A DNA stretch of 15,301 bases. Source: a bacterium (lineage in GTDB: Bacteria > Krumholzibacteriota > Krumholzibacteria > LZORAL124-64-63). The stretch lies in contig VGXH01000007.1 in NCBI GenBank assembly GCA_016873405.1, positions 1 to 15,301 of the forward strand. Reading direction: 5' to 3'. The notes beneath the pieces are model-generated. The model was given only the letters and a program-made list of their open reading frames with translations. It was not told the DNA's origin and ran no database searches. Positions 8,043 through 14,787 of this stretch are shown here, piece after piece (the first letter of the stretch is position 1; each line of letters opens with the position of its first letter). Made by a program: the position numbers and the translations under genes.

Positions 8043-9823
8043 CTTGCTCCTTCCGACCCGCCGAAAAGCTGGGCCGGGAACGGTTCGGTCGCCTGACCGC
8101 GCACGACCCGCACCGATTCGGCCAGGGTCGCTGCTCCGCCGCCGGCCGATCCCTCGCGCGTCAGACGCCGGCGCAGCGCCGCGGTCAGCTCGCCTCGCGT
8201 GCGCGCACCGCTGACAGCCAGCGTGTCCACCAGCAGGCGCAGCGAGCTGTAGGTCTGCTGCGCCAGCCGGTCGGTCTCGGTCGCGCCCGCGCCGCCGGGC
8301 CAGGCGGCGGCGAAGGCCTCGGTCCAGGTCGCCGGGAACAGCGGCGCGGCCGCCGGGACGACAGCTCCTTCGAGCCGCTCGCCCACTCCCGCCAGCAGGT
8401 CCGGATCGTTCCAGGCTCCGGTGCCGAGCAGCAGCGACCCGAGACCTTCCCGCGGCAGCTGCCCGGCCAACCAGGCGGTCTGTGCCGCGTCGGTCGGCAC
8501 GTAGACGACCTCGGGGCGCTGCTGCGTCACCAGGCGCAGCCGGTCCGCCAGGTCTTCTCCCGCCGGCGTGAACGCGGTTCGCGCGACCAGGCGCCCGCCC
8601 AGCCTCTCGATCTCGGCCGCGAAGGCGGCGGCCAGGCGCCTCCCCGGGGCATCGTCCGGGTGCAGGACCGCGAAGTCCCGCTTGAGAAGGACCTGAACCG
8701 CCACCGCGGCCAGCAGGCGCGGCTCGTACTGGCCCGGCAGGTTCGTCTGGAAGACGTTCGCCCCGATCTCCCACAATCGGTCGTTGGTCGCGGTCGGCGA
8801 GATCAGCGGCACGGCGTACCGCTCGGCCACGACCGCGGCGGCGGCGGTCGGGTCGCTCAGCAATTCGCCGAACAGCGCGATGCTCCCGCGGCCGACGCAC
8901 AGCCGCCGGGCGGCCAGGGCACCTTCGACCGGGTCGCCGCCGGTGTCCTCGAACACGAGCGCGAAGTCGCGGTCCAGTTCGCTGTTCGCGTGCGCGACGG
9001 CCAGGCGCGCCGCCTCGGCGAAGGCCTCGCCCAGTTCCGCATAGCGGCCGCTGAGCGGGCACAGCACGCCGATCTGGCGCGACCGGACGGGACCGTCCGG
9101 CTCCGCGCGCGCGGCGGCCTGCGCCGGCGACGCCAAGCCGAGCAGGTTGAGGGCTTCCACGGTCCAGCGATCTTCCGGCGAGGTCTCTTCCAGCCGCGCC
9201 ACGACCGCGCGCGCGTCCGCGTCGCGACCCGCTTCCAGGAGCTTCCGCGCGCGCCGGTACTGCAGCCACGGCAGCAGCGAGCTGTCGGGATGGAACAACA
9301 CCAGATCGCCGAGCTGACCGACCGACAGCTTCTCCAGCAGCGGCGCGGCGCGGGGCGCGCCGTCGGCGCGCTGCCCGCCCGCCGGGTCACGGTCGTAGTG
9401 GAGCAGGCGGTAGTGGGCCGCCCGCAGGGAGTCGCCGCCGGCCAGCGCGATCTCGGCCGCTCGCCCGAGCGCGCCGTCCACGAGAGGACTGTGCGGGTGC
9501 TCGGCCAGGAGTTCGTCACTGAGCGCCAGCGCGTGTCGCCGGTCGCCGACCGCCTCGGCCGCGCCGACCGCGATGGCCAGGACCTCGTCGTTGCGGTCGT
9601 AGGTCGGATAGTAGTCGAGCAGCGCGCCGGCCAGCTCCAGGCACTGCCGGGCGCGCTGATCCTCGTGGGCCGCCTTGAGCTGCGAGTAGAGCCGGCGGGC
9701 CTGCTCGAGTTCGGCCCCCTTCAGCGCGGGAGCCGCCATGGCCGCCCCGGCCAGCATCGCGGCGACGACCATGGCCGTCGCCACGCCGGTGCCGATCGCG
9801 CCCCGCTTCAGGTTCAGCCCCAT
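8039..9823 (-). CDS. Secreted TPR plus periplasmic-binding-fold protein (LpoA-like architecture)
   Basis: A 594-residue exported protein. The signal peptide is at 1-30 (basic start, hydrophobic core VATAMVVAAMLAGAAMA). Helical TPR-like repeats occupy about 35-240 (ALLDYYPTYDRNDEVLAIA, LSDELLAEHPHSPLVDGALG, RARKLLEAGRDADARAVVAR). A type-1 periplasmic-binding domain fills about 250-590 (IGVLCPLSGRYAELGEAFAE, GELLSDPTAAAAVVAERYAV, PLISPTATNDRLW, DFAVLHPDDAPGRRL, VVYVPTDAAQTAWL). This order matches LpoA, the outer-membrane activator of PBP1A. LpoA is a lipoprotein, whereas this one has a type I-like signal without an obvious lipobox cysteine. No ABC permease genes are present, so a classical amino-acid uptake role is less likely. 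The ATG at 9823 has GGGAGG 6 bases upstream. The longer in-frame start lies inside the preceding gene. Confidence 0.82.
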   Translation of the reverse strand: MGLNLKRGAIGTGVATAMVVAAMLAGAAMAAPALKGAELEQARRLYSQLKAAHEDQRARQCLELAGALLDYYPTYDRNDEVLAIAVGAAEAVGDRRHALALSDELLAEHPHSPLVDGALGRAAEIALAGGDSLRAAHYRLLHYDRDPAGGQRADGAPRAAPLLEKLSVGQLGDLVLFHPDSSLLPWLQYRRARKLLEAGRDADARAVVARLEETSPEDRWTVEALNLLGLASPAQAAARAEPDGPVRSRQIGVLCPLSGRYAELGEAFAEAARLAVAHANSELDRDFALVFEDTGGDPVEGALAARRLCVGRGSIALFGELLSDPTAAAAVVAERYAVPLISPTATNDRLWEIGANVFQTNLPGQYEPRLLAAVAVQVLLKRDFAVLHPDDAPGRRLAAAFAAEIERLGGRLVARTAFTPAGEDLADRLRLVTQQRPEVVYVPTDAAQTAWLAGQLPREGLGSLLLGTGAWNDPDLLAGVGERLEGAVVPAAAPLFPATWTEAFAAAWPGGAGATETDRLAQQTYSSLRLLVDTLAVSGARTRGELTAALRRRLTREGSAGGGAATLAESVRVVRGQATEPFPAQLFGGSEGAR

Positions 9824-9839
9824 CCCGGCCTCCCGTCGC

Positions 9840-11066
9840 TCAGCGCCGGATGTCCTCGATCGACGTCGGATTCTGGAACTTGGGGTTGTAGAGGTTCTCG
9901 AGGATGAAGTTCGCGTCATCCACGTACTCGCTCTGGGGATACAGCTCGATCAGCGACTCGAGGATGCGCGCGCCCACGCTCAGGTCGCTGATGTTCTCGA
10001 TCGCCGTGTTGGCGGCCATGAACATCGCGTCGTCGGCACGGTCGGAGTCGGGGAAGTCCTGGGCGATCAACAGCAGGATGTCGATGCGCCGCAGGATGTC
10101 CTGGTTGAACATCGCGCGCTCGAACAGCTGCTGGGGCGTCATGCCCTGCCCCGGCGTGAATCGGCCCAGGTACTGCACGCCGTGCTTGGCGCGCGCCTCC
10201 TTCAGGTAGTTCTTGATGATGGCGTCCTGGTAGCCCGGCAACAGATCGTTCTTGATCGTGTCCTTGCCTTCGTCGTAGGTCGAGTTGCGCTCGAATTCGC
10301 GGTGGGTGATCTCGACGACGTGCCAGCGGCCGGCCACCGACAGCGGCGGGTTCACGCCGATCGGGAGATCGAAGACGGCCTTGGAGAACTCGGCGCCGGC
10401 GTCGATGAGCGGCACGATCGACCCTGCGTTCATCCAACCGGCATCGCCCTCGATCTTCTTGGTCCTCTCGTTCGTCGAGAAATCCGCGCAGACGTACACC
10501 CAGCCGTCCTTCGGCGCCTTCGACTGGAGGCGGCGGTACGCCTGATCGGCCGCGGCCCTGTCCTTGCACTCGATGTGGCGGACCCGCACCATGCCGAGCT
10601 GCCTGAAGCGGCCGAGGTTCTTCTCGTAGTACTCGCGCATCTCGGCATCGGTCGGGGCGGCGTCCTTCAGCAGGCCGTACTGGCGCATCGCCTTCTCGAG
10701 CGTCACCCGGCGGTTCGCAACCAGGGTCCGCGCGACCGTCTGGTCGTTGTACAGCTTGCGCTCGACGGCGCCCATGACCAGCAACGCCGAATCGACCATC
10801 CGCTTGAGCGCCAGCCGTTCGCCCTCCGGACCGGCGTACTCGGCCTTGTTGCGGGTCGGTTGCTCGTCGATGAACTGCTCGAGATCCGCCTGCGTGATGG
10901 TGATCTCGCCGACCTCGGCGATGGCCGGCGACGTGTCCTTGGCCAGATCCCCGAAGAGGGGTTTCCAGCCGAAGCCGGCGCCGCTCTTCTCCTGCTGGCA
11001 GCCGGCGGAGGCGAGCACGGCCGCGGCGGCGGCCAGGACGAGCAGCAGGGGCGTGAGGCGGACCAT
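9840..11066 (-). CDS. Parvulin-type peptidyl-prolyl isomerase lipoprotein with TPR-like C-terminus
   Basis: A 408-residue PrsA/SurA-like protein. A lipoprotein signal ends at Cys23 (VLASAGC; serine at -3 is less usual). An N-terminal chaperone region with SurA_N features covers about 48-150 (IAEVGEITITQADLEQFID, ALKRMVDSALLVMGAVERK, YYEKNLGRFRQ). A rotamase domain follows at about 158-256 (VRVRHIECKDRAAADQAYRR, GDAGWMNAGSIVP, FSKAVFDLPIGVNPPLS, WHVVEITHRE). The last 80 residues (about 326-395) read like BamD-type TPR helices (LIAQDFPDSDRADDAMFMAA, LIELYPQSEYVDDANFILE). The likely role is folding or escort of outer-membrane or secreted proteins in the periplasm. AAGGAG lies 10 bases before the ATG. 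It sits 54 bases after manC and 16 bases before the TPR/binding-fold gene, probably one transcript. Confidence 0.88.
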   Translation of the reverse strand: MVRLTPLLLVLAAAAAVLASAGCQQEKSGAGFGWKPLFGDLAKDTSPAIAEVGEITITQADLEQFIDEQPTRNKAEYAGPEGERLALKRMVDSALLVMGAVERKLYNDQTVARTLVANRRVTLEKAMRQYGLLKDAAPTDAEMREYYEKNLGRFRQLGMVRVRHIECKDRAAADQAYRRLQSKAPKDGWVYVCADFSTNERTKKIEGDAGWMNAGSIVPLIDAGAEFSKAVFDLPIGVNPPLSVAGRWHVVEITHREFERNSTYDEGKDTIKNDLLPGYQDAIIKNYLKEARAKHGVQYLGRFTPGQGMTPQQLFERAMFNQDILRRIDILLLIAQDFPDSDRADDAMFMAANTAIENISDLSVGARILESLIELYPQSEYVDDANFILENLYNPKFQNPTSIEDIRR

Positions 11067-11120
11067 GACGGCGACTCCTTGTGCAATTGAGTTCCAAGCG
11101 ACGGCCGAACGCGCGGCGCC

Positions 11121-12272
11121 TCAGACGAGGTCGCGCCGTCCGTCCTTCTCGAGTTGGCCGACGACTTCCCGCAGTTTCTCGGCCTGGCCGCGGCGGCAGA
11201 CCAGCAGCGCGTCCGGGGTGTCCACCACCACCAGATCGTCGACCCCGACCAGGGCGATCAGCCGGCCGTCGCCGCGGACGATGTTGCCGCGGCTGGCGAC
11301 AGCCACCACGTCGCCCCGTCCGAGGTTGTCGCCCGCGAGTTCGCCGGCCAGTTCGCCCCACGCTTCCCAGTCGCCGAGGTCCGACCAGTCGAACGCGGCC
11401 GGCACGACCGTGAAGCCCGGGATCTTCTCCATGATGGCCTTGTCGATCGAGGCCGCCGGGCAGACACCATAGGCATCCTGCAACGCCTCGGCGAACGACT
11501 CGGTTCCAAAGGTCTCCACCGGCACCTGCATCAGGCGCCTGACGTCGGCCAGGAAGCGGTCCGCCATGGCGCCGAACCAGTCCTGGTTCCAGACGAAGAT
11601 GCCGCTGTTCCAGTAATGGCGGCCGCCGGCGACGTAGCGGGCGGCGGTCGCGCGGTCCGGCTTTTCGCTGAACGCCACGCCGGGCAGCGGGCCGTCGGAA
11701 GGCCCCGCCGCGGCCTCGATGTAGCCGTAGCCCGTGTGGGGATGCGTCGGACGGATGCCGAACGTGGCCACGGCCGGCTCGGCGCGCACGGCGGCGAACG
11801 CGGCGGCCAGCTGGGCGCGGAAGGCCTCGCCGTCGCGCACCAGATGGTCCGCCGGCAGGAGCGCCACCGGCGCCCGCGGATCCAGCCGCCGGGCCAGTCC
11901 CATGCCCAGGACGGCGCAGGGCGCGGGGGTGCGCCCCACGGGCTCGGTGATCACATGCATCGCCGGCAGCTCCGGCAGGTCGGCGCGGACCGCCGCCGCC
12001 AGGTCGCCGCTGGTCACCACGAGCACCCGCTCGGCGCCCACCAGCGGCACGACGCGTTCGAAGGTATCCCGCAGCAGGCTGGTTCCGGTGGCGAGCGCGA
12101 GCAGTTGCTTGGGCCGCGCCGCGCGACTGAGCGGCCAGAAGCGCGTGCCGCGCCCCCCGGCCATGATGACGCAGATCCCCGGCGCCGTCGGCGGGGGCGC
12201 GGCCGCGGGTCGCTGCGCCCGCGCGCTGTCCCGGTTCTCGGCCCGGGAGCCGTTTCCCGGCGTCGTGCTCAT
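11121..12272 (-). CDS. manC: Mannose-1-phosphate guanylyltransferase
   Basis: Makes GDP-mannose from GTP and mannose 1-phosphate for glycan synthesis, in the cytoplasm. Its 383 residues contain the nucleotidyltransferase signature AGGRGTRFWPLSR with RPKQ at about 38-56, EPVGRTPAPC, VALLPADHLV, GIRPTHPHTGYGYIEA, FSEKPDRATAARYV, YWNSGIFVW, SIDKAIMEK and FDWSDLGDWEAWGEL. It is the short single-domain form, with no C-terminal mannose-6-phosphate isomerase domain. About 30 low-complexity residues precede the catalytic domain. The annotated ATG is favoured because GGGAGA lies 6-8 bases upstream, and the gap to rplI is 16 bases. Its substrate could in principle be another sugar 1-phosphate, but the motif set is that of GDP-mannose pyrophosphorylases. 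Confidence 0.93.
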   Translation of the reverse strand: MSTTPGNGSRAENRDSARAQRPAAAPPPTAPGICVIMAGGRGTRFWPLSRAARPKQLLALATGTSLLRDTFERVVPLVGAERVLVVTSGDLAAAVRADLPELPAMHVITEPVGRTPAPCAVLGMGLARRLDPRAPVALLPADHLVRDGEAFRAQLAAAFAAVRAEPAVATFGIRPTHPHTGYGYIEAAAGPSDGPLPGVAFSEKPDRATAARYVAGGRHYWNSGIFVWNQDWFGAMADRFLADVRRLMQVPVETFGTESFAEALQDAYGVCPAASIDKAIMEKIPGFTVVPAAFDWSDLGDWEAWGELAGELAGDNLGRGDVVAVASRGNIVRGDGRLIALVGVDDLVVVDTPDALLVCRRGQAEKLREVVGQLEKDGRRDLV

Positions 12273-12288
12273 TGCGGTCTCCCGCCGA

Positions 12289-12732
12289 TCAGGACCTGAC
12301 GACGTTCACCTTGGCCGTGACCCGCACGTCGCCGTAGATCTTCAGCTCGACGTCGTACTCGCCCAGCAGCTTGATGGGCTCGTCCAGCAGGACCTGCCGG
12401 TGGTCGAAGCTGACGTGTTCGCTCGGCAGGGCGGCGGCGATGTCCCGCGCGCTCACCGAGCCGAAGAGCTTGTTCTCCTCGTCGGCCTGCACCTCGAACG
12501 TGCACGACAGCGCGCCGAGCCGCGCCGCCAGGGCCCGGGCCTCGGCCAGCCGCGCGTCCTCGCGCTTGGCCTCCTGCTTCAGGTGCGCCGCCACCAGCTG
12601 GCGGTGAGCCTCGGACGAGGTGACCGCCAGACCCCTCGGGATCAGGTAGTTCCTCGCGTAGCCGCGGGCCACCGAGACGGTCTCGCCCATGCGGCCGAGG
12701 TTGTCCACGTTGCGCATCAGGATGACTTCCAT
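12289..12732 (-). CDS. rplI: 50S ribosomal protein L9
   Basis: A 147-residue L9, the usual length. The N-terminal rRNA-binding domain carries MEVILMRNVDNLGRMGETV and ARGYARNYLIPRGLAV. A long connecting helix (about 41-75) is rich in Ala, Lys and Glu. The C-terminal domain has KLFGSVSARDIAAAL and ends ELKIYGDVRVTAKVNVV. Start context: AAGGTGG 7 bases before the ATG. It is 17 bases from the DUF2232 stop and follows the conserved order rpsF-rpsR-(DUF2232)-rplI. Confidence 0.98.
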   Translation of the reverse strand: MEVILMRNVDNLGRMGETVSVARGYARNYLIPRGLAVTSSEAHRQLVAAHLKQEAKREDARLAEARALAARLGALSCTFEVQADEENKLFGSVSARDIAAALPSEHVSFDHRQVLLDEPIKLLGEYDVELKIYGDVRVTAKVNVVRS

Positions 12733-12749
12733 CGCTTAACCACCTTCGG

Positions 12750-13742
12750 TCATTGGTTCCCGGCGTTCGTCGCGCCGGAGACGGGTCCGCGCAGGTCGCG
12801 CCACTGGTCGACCAGGCCCAGCAGCACGCTGGTGGCGACCAGGGGCACGAATGCCAGCCCCATCAGGGTCCAGTAGACGACCAGCATCACCGGCGGCAGG
12901 AATCGCCGCGAGAGGTGGTACTGCACCGACAGGCCCTGAACTCCCAGGAACGCGGCCGCCAGAACCGCCAGGTTCAGCCCCGCGTCCGCCAGCGGCGCCT
13001 GTCGCGTCAGCATCAGCCCGATGCCCGCGACCAGCGCCCACACCACATAGAACGGCAGCCGCCACTGCGCGAACGGGGGCAGCCGGCGCCCCTTCGCCAC
13101 GACCGCCAGCCGGCGCCCGCCGAGGCGGACCACCAGCAGCAGCAGCGCGGCCTGTCCCAGCAGCCCGACGCCGATCAGCGACGGGTAGAGCCGCGTCGCC
13201 AGGCTCGTCAACTGCTCCATGCGCCGGCGCCCGATCTCGCGCGCCTTGGCCAGCTCCGCCGGGTCGGTCCCCGGCGGCGCCTGCTGCTCCAGCATCCGGA
13301 GCGACTGCTCCCCGACCGCCGCCATCTGCTCGCCGACCGGCATCTGCAGGGCCGCCCAGACCACCAGCGGGGCGATCATCGCGGCCGTGCCGAGCAGCGC
13401 CACGTCCGGACGCCAGCCCCGGCGCCAGGCCGCGCCCGCCACCAGGCCCGCCGCGACGTGCGACGTCATCTGCCAGGTGTCAGCCGCCGACACCAGCGCG
13501 TGGCCGAGGGCCAGCCACCCCGCCACGGCCGTTCCGAGCCGCAGCCAGCTCGTCTCGGCCAGGGTGGCCCAGCCCCACGCGACCGCGACCACCAGGGGGG
13601 CCGGCATGGCCAACGCCAGCCACAGCCCCACGCCCCGGCCGCCGGCTTCCATGTCCGCGCCCGCCCGCGCCAGCGCCCAGGCGACCGCCAGGGTGACGAG
13701 CGCCGCGAGGGCGGACAGGTACGCCGTCGGTCCGGGCTTCAC
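12750..13742 (-). CDS. DUF2232 (YybS-like) multi-pass membrane protein
   Basis: A 330-residue protein with about eight hydrophobic segments, for example YLSALAALVTLAVAWALARA, LGTAVAGWLALGHALV, LYPSLIGVGLLGQAALLLLV and FYVVWALVAGIGLML. A soluble helical stretch lies in the middle, at about 137-180. The C-terminal part with VQGLSVQYHLSRRFLPP is typical of DUF2232 proteins, which are found next to rpsR or rplI in several phyla. Function is unknown; some relatives are discussed as possible transporter-like membrane components. Start is the GTG at 13742, with GAGGAAG just upstream. It lies 33 bases after rpsR and 17 bases before rplI, so it is co-transcribed with ribosomal proteins. The family call rests on topology, the C-terminal motif and context. 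Confidence 0.75.
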   Translation of the reverse strand: MKPGPTAYLSALAALVTLAVAWALARAGADMEAGGRGVGLWLALAMPAPLVVAVAWGWATLAETSWLRLGTAVAGWLALGHALVSAADTWQMTSHVAAGLVAGAAWRRGWRPDVALLGTAAMIAPLVVWAALQMPVGEQMAAVGEQSLRMLEQQAPPGTDPAELAKAREIGRRRMEQLTSLATRLYPSLIGVGLLGQAALLLLVVRLGGRRLAVVAKGRRLPPFAQWRLPFYVVWALVAGIGLMLTRQAPLADAGLNLAVLAAAFLGVQGLSVQYHLSRRFLPPVMLVVYWTLMGLAFVPLVATSVLLGLVDQWRDLRGPVSGATNAGNQ

Positions 13743-13775
13743 GGGCTTCCTCGCGCCGTCGTCCGGCCGGCCGGA

Positions 13776-14042
13776 CTAGCGGTAGTATTCCTTCACGAAC
13801 GGCAGCAGGGCCAGGTGCCGCGCGCGCTTGACCGCCTGGGCCAGCGGACGCTGGAACTTGGGACTCGTGCCGGTATTGCGACGGGGCGCGATCTTGCCGC
13901 GCTCAGTCACGAAGCGACGCAGGGTCTCCTCGTCCTTGTAGTCGATCGCGATCATGCCGGTCTTCGTGAAGAAGCACGCCTTCTGTTTCCCGTGCCGCCT
14001 CTTCTTCTTCTTCTTCTTGATCCTCAGGTTCTTGCGAGCCAT
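13776..14042 (-). CDS. rpsR: 30S ribosomal protein S18
   Basis: An 88-residue S18. Conserved parts are [35 protein letters not shown] and [21 protein letters not shown]18 pairs with S6 on the small-subunit platform. The N-terminus has six consecutive lysines, all encoded by AAG (14001-14018), inside a basic stretch [16 protein letters not shown] strong AAAGGAGGA ribosome binding site lies 4-5 bases from the ATG. The 100 bases separating it from rpsF hold GC-rich inverted repeats but no gene. Confidence 0.98.
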   Translation of the reverse strand: MARKNLRIKKKKKKRRHGKQKACFFTKTGMIAIDYKDEETLRRFVTERGKIAPRRNTGTSPKFQRPLAQAVKRARHLALLPFVKEYYR

Positions 14043-14142
14043 CGGATCCTCCTTTCCTCGACCGGCCGCCCGGCGTCATCGCCAGGGGCGGCGCGAAGTT
14101 CCCCGGCCGCTGGTCCGGCCCGCGTCGCGGACCGGGATTCGC

Positions 14143-14514
14143 TTACTCAGCGGCCTCGACGGCGGGCGCGGCCTCGGCCGGCTTGTTCGCCCGGCGCTTG
14201 GCCATCGACGCGCGGTTGCGCTCGGCCCAGTCCTCGTCCACCACCACGAGGTGGCGCAGGACCTGGTCGTCCTGGCGCAGGAACTTGTCCAGGTCGGCCA
14301 CGGCGGTGCCGCGGCTGTTGAACTTCAGGAACATGTAGTTGCCCCGGCTCTCGAACTCGATCTCGTAAGCCAGGCGACGCACGCCCCAGTGGCTCTCGAG
14401 GGTCACGTCACCGCCATGGGCAGCGATGATCTCCTTGCAGCGGTCGACCCGGGCCTGCATGGCGGCCTCGGGCTGGTCCGCCCGCAGGATGAACACACAT
14501 TCGTACTTCTTCAC
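14143..14514 (-). CDS. rpsF: 30S ribosomal protein S6
   Basis: A 123-residue S6 that binds S18 and 16S rRNA. It reads VKKYECVFILRADQPEAAMQ, GGDVTLESHWGVRRLAYEIE, RGNYMFLKFNSRG, LDKFLRQDDQVLRHLVVVDE, then an Ala/Glu-rich tail (EAAPAVEAAE) usual in the family. Two in-frame GTG codons are possible. The one at 14514 is chosen because GGGGAGG lies 8 bases upstream. The GTG at 14523 overlaps that same Shine-Dalgarno sequence and would add only three residues. It is the first gene behind the promoter at 14693-14721 and heads the long minus-strand cluster. Confidence 0.98.
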   Translation of the reverse strand: MKKYECVFILRADQPEAAMQARVDRCKEIIAAHGGDVTLESHWGVRRLAYEIEFESRGNYMFLKFNSRGTAVADLDKFLRQDDQVLRHLVVVDEDWAERNRASMAKRRANKPAEAAPAVEAAE

Positions 14515-14522
14515 TGGTAACA

Positions 14523-14529
14523 CCTCCCC
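14523..14529 (-). promoter_or_regulatory. Shine-Dalgarno site that fixes the rpsF start
   Basis: GGGGAGG on the minus strand is 8 bases from the GTG at 14514. The upstream GTG at 14523 overlaps it, which rules that codon out as the main start. Confidence 0.75.
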
Positions 14530-14612
14530 TCGGTCTGATCGACCCGGGTCTCTATTCGCCCCGGCGCGCCCGCGAAGGGCCGCCCGGACGTCAGCCCGGG
14601 TAGGGATGTGAG

Positions 14613-14669
14613 CACACAGCTAAAGCCGTAGACAGGCTCTTGAGCTTTGTGGCGGGCACACGTGCCCGC
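14613..14669 (-). promoter_or_regulatory. Two abutting hairpins in the rpsF mRNA leader
   Basis: Read on the minus strand, the first hairpin (14669-14652) is GCGGGCA, loop CGTG, TGCCCGC, a perfect 7-bp stem. The next base starts a longer stem-loop (14651-14613). It has an outer 9-position stem, CACAAAGCT with AGCTGTGTG, with one A·G mismatch. A 2-base CA bulge follows on the 5' side, then an inner 6-bp stem AGAGCC/GGCTTT with one G·U pair and a 7-base loop TGTCTAC. The second element is markedly less GC-rich than its surroundings, which argues against chance pairing. About 100 bases separate it from the rpsF start. S6:S18 autoregulatory leaders exist in many bacteria, so this is a candidate site. 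I cannot confirm a match to the known consensus. Confidence 0.5.
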
Positions 14670-14692
14670 GTCCGCTTGGCGCGGAACGGGGA

Positions 14693-14721
14693 AGTATAGG
14701 CCCCGGCCTCCGGCGGCGCAA
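14693..14721 (-). promoter_or_regulatory. Sigma70-like promoter of the rpsF cluster
   Basis: On the minus strand TTGCGC (14721-14716) is separated by exactly 17 bases from TATACT (14698-14693). The -10 matches five of six consensus bases, the -35 three of six, in otherwise very GC-rich DNA. Transcription would start near 14686, giving a leader of about 170 bases before rpsF. Confidence 0.6.
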
Positions 14722-14741
14722 GGCCGGGTTCGGCGGTGGGC

Positions 14742-14770
14742 GCGGGCAGAGCCGGTGCCGGCCGGCCCGC
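14742..14770 (-). terminator. Possible GC hairpin after pth
   Basis: GCGGGC and GCCCGC can pair over a 17-base interior that itself contains GCCGG/CCGGC complementarity. It lies 18 bases after the pth stop and just before the rpsF promoter, a plausible place to end the pth transcript. There is no T-run, and the GC content makes chance pairing likely. Confidence 0.3.
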
Positions 14771-14787
14771 CCCGGACTGCTCCCCCG

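Noticed and set aside
8039..9823. Substrate-binding protein of a branched-chain amino-acid ABC transporter
   Set aside because: The C-terminal fold fits, but the large TPR-like N-terminal half and the lack of permease or ATPase genes nearby make that reading less likely than an LpoA-like role. It is not excluded.
12753..14321. A 522-codon plus-strand frame and other long plus frames at 3214-4983, 5715-8096, 8660-9907, 9738-11090 and 11154-12299
   Set aside because: All are wholly or largely antisense to recognised minus-strand genes (5715-8096 also overlaps the tonB-like gene in another frame), and their compositions are the usual Arg/Gly/Ala/Gln shadows.
14600..14670. A tRNA, tmRNA or group I intron fragment in the rpsF leader
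   Set aside because: The stem-loop superficially resembles an anticodon arm, but there is no acceptor stem, T-loop, CCA region, tag frame or intron core.
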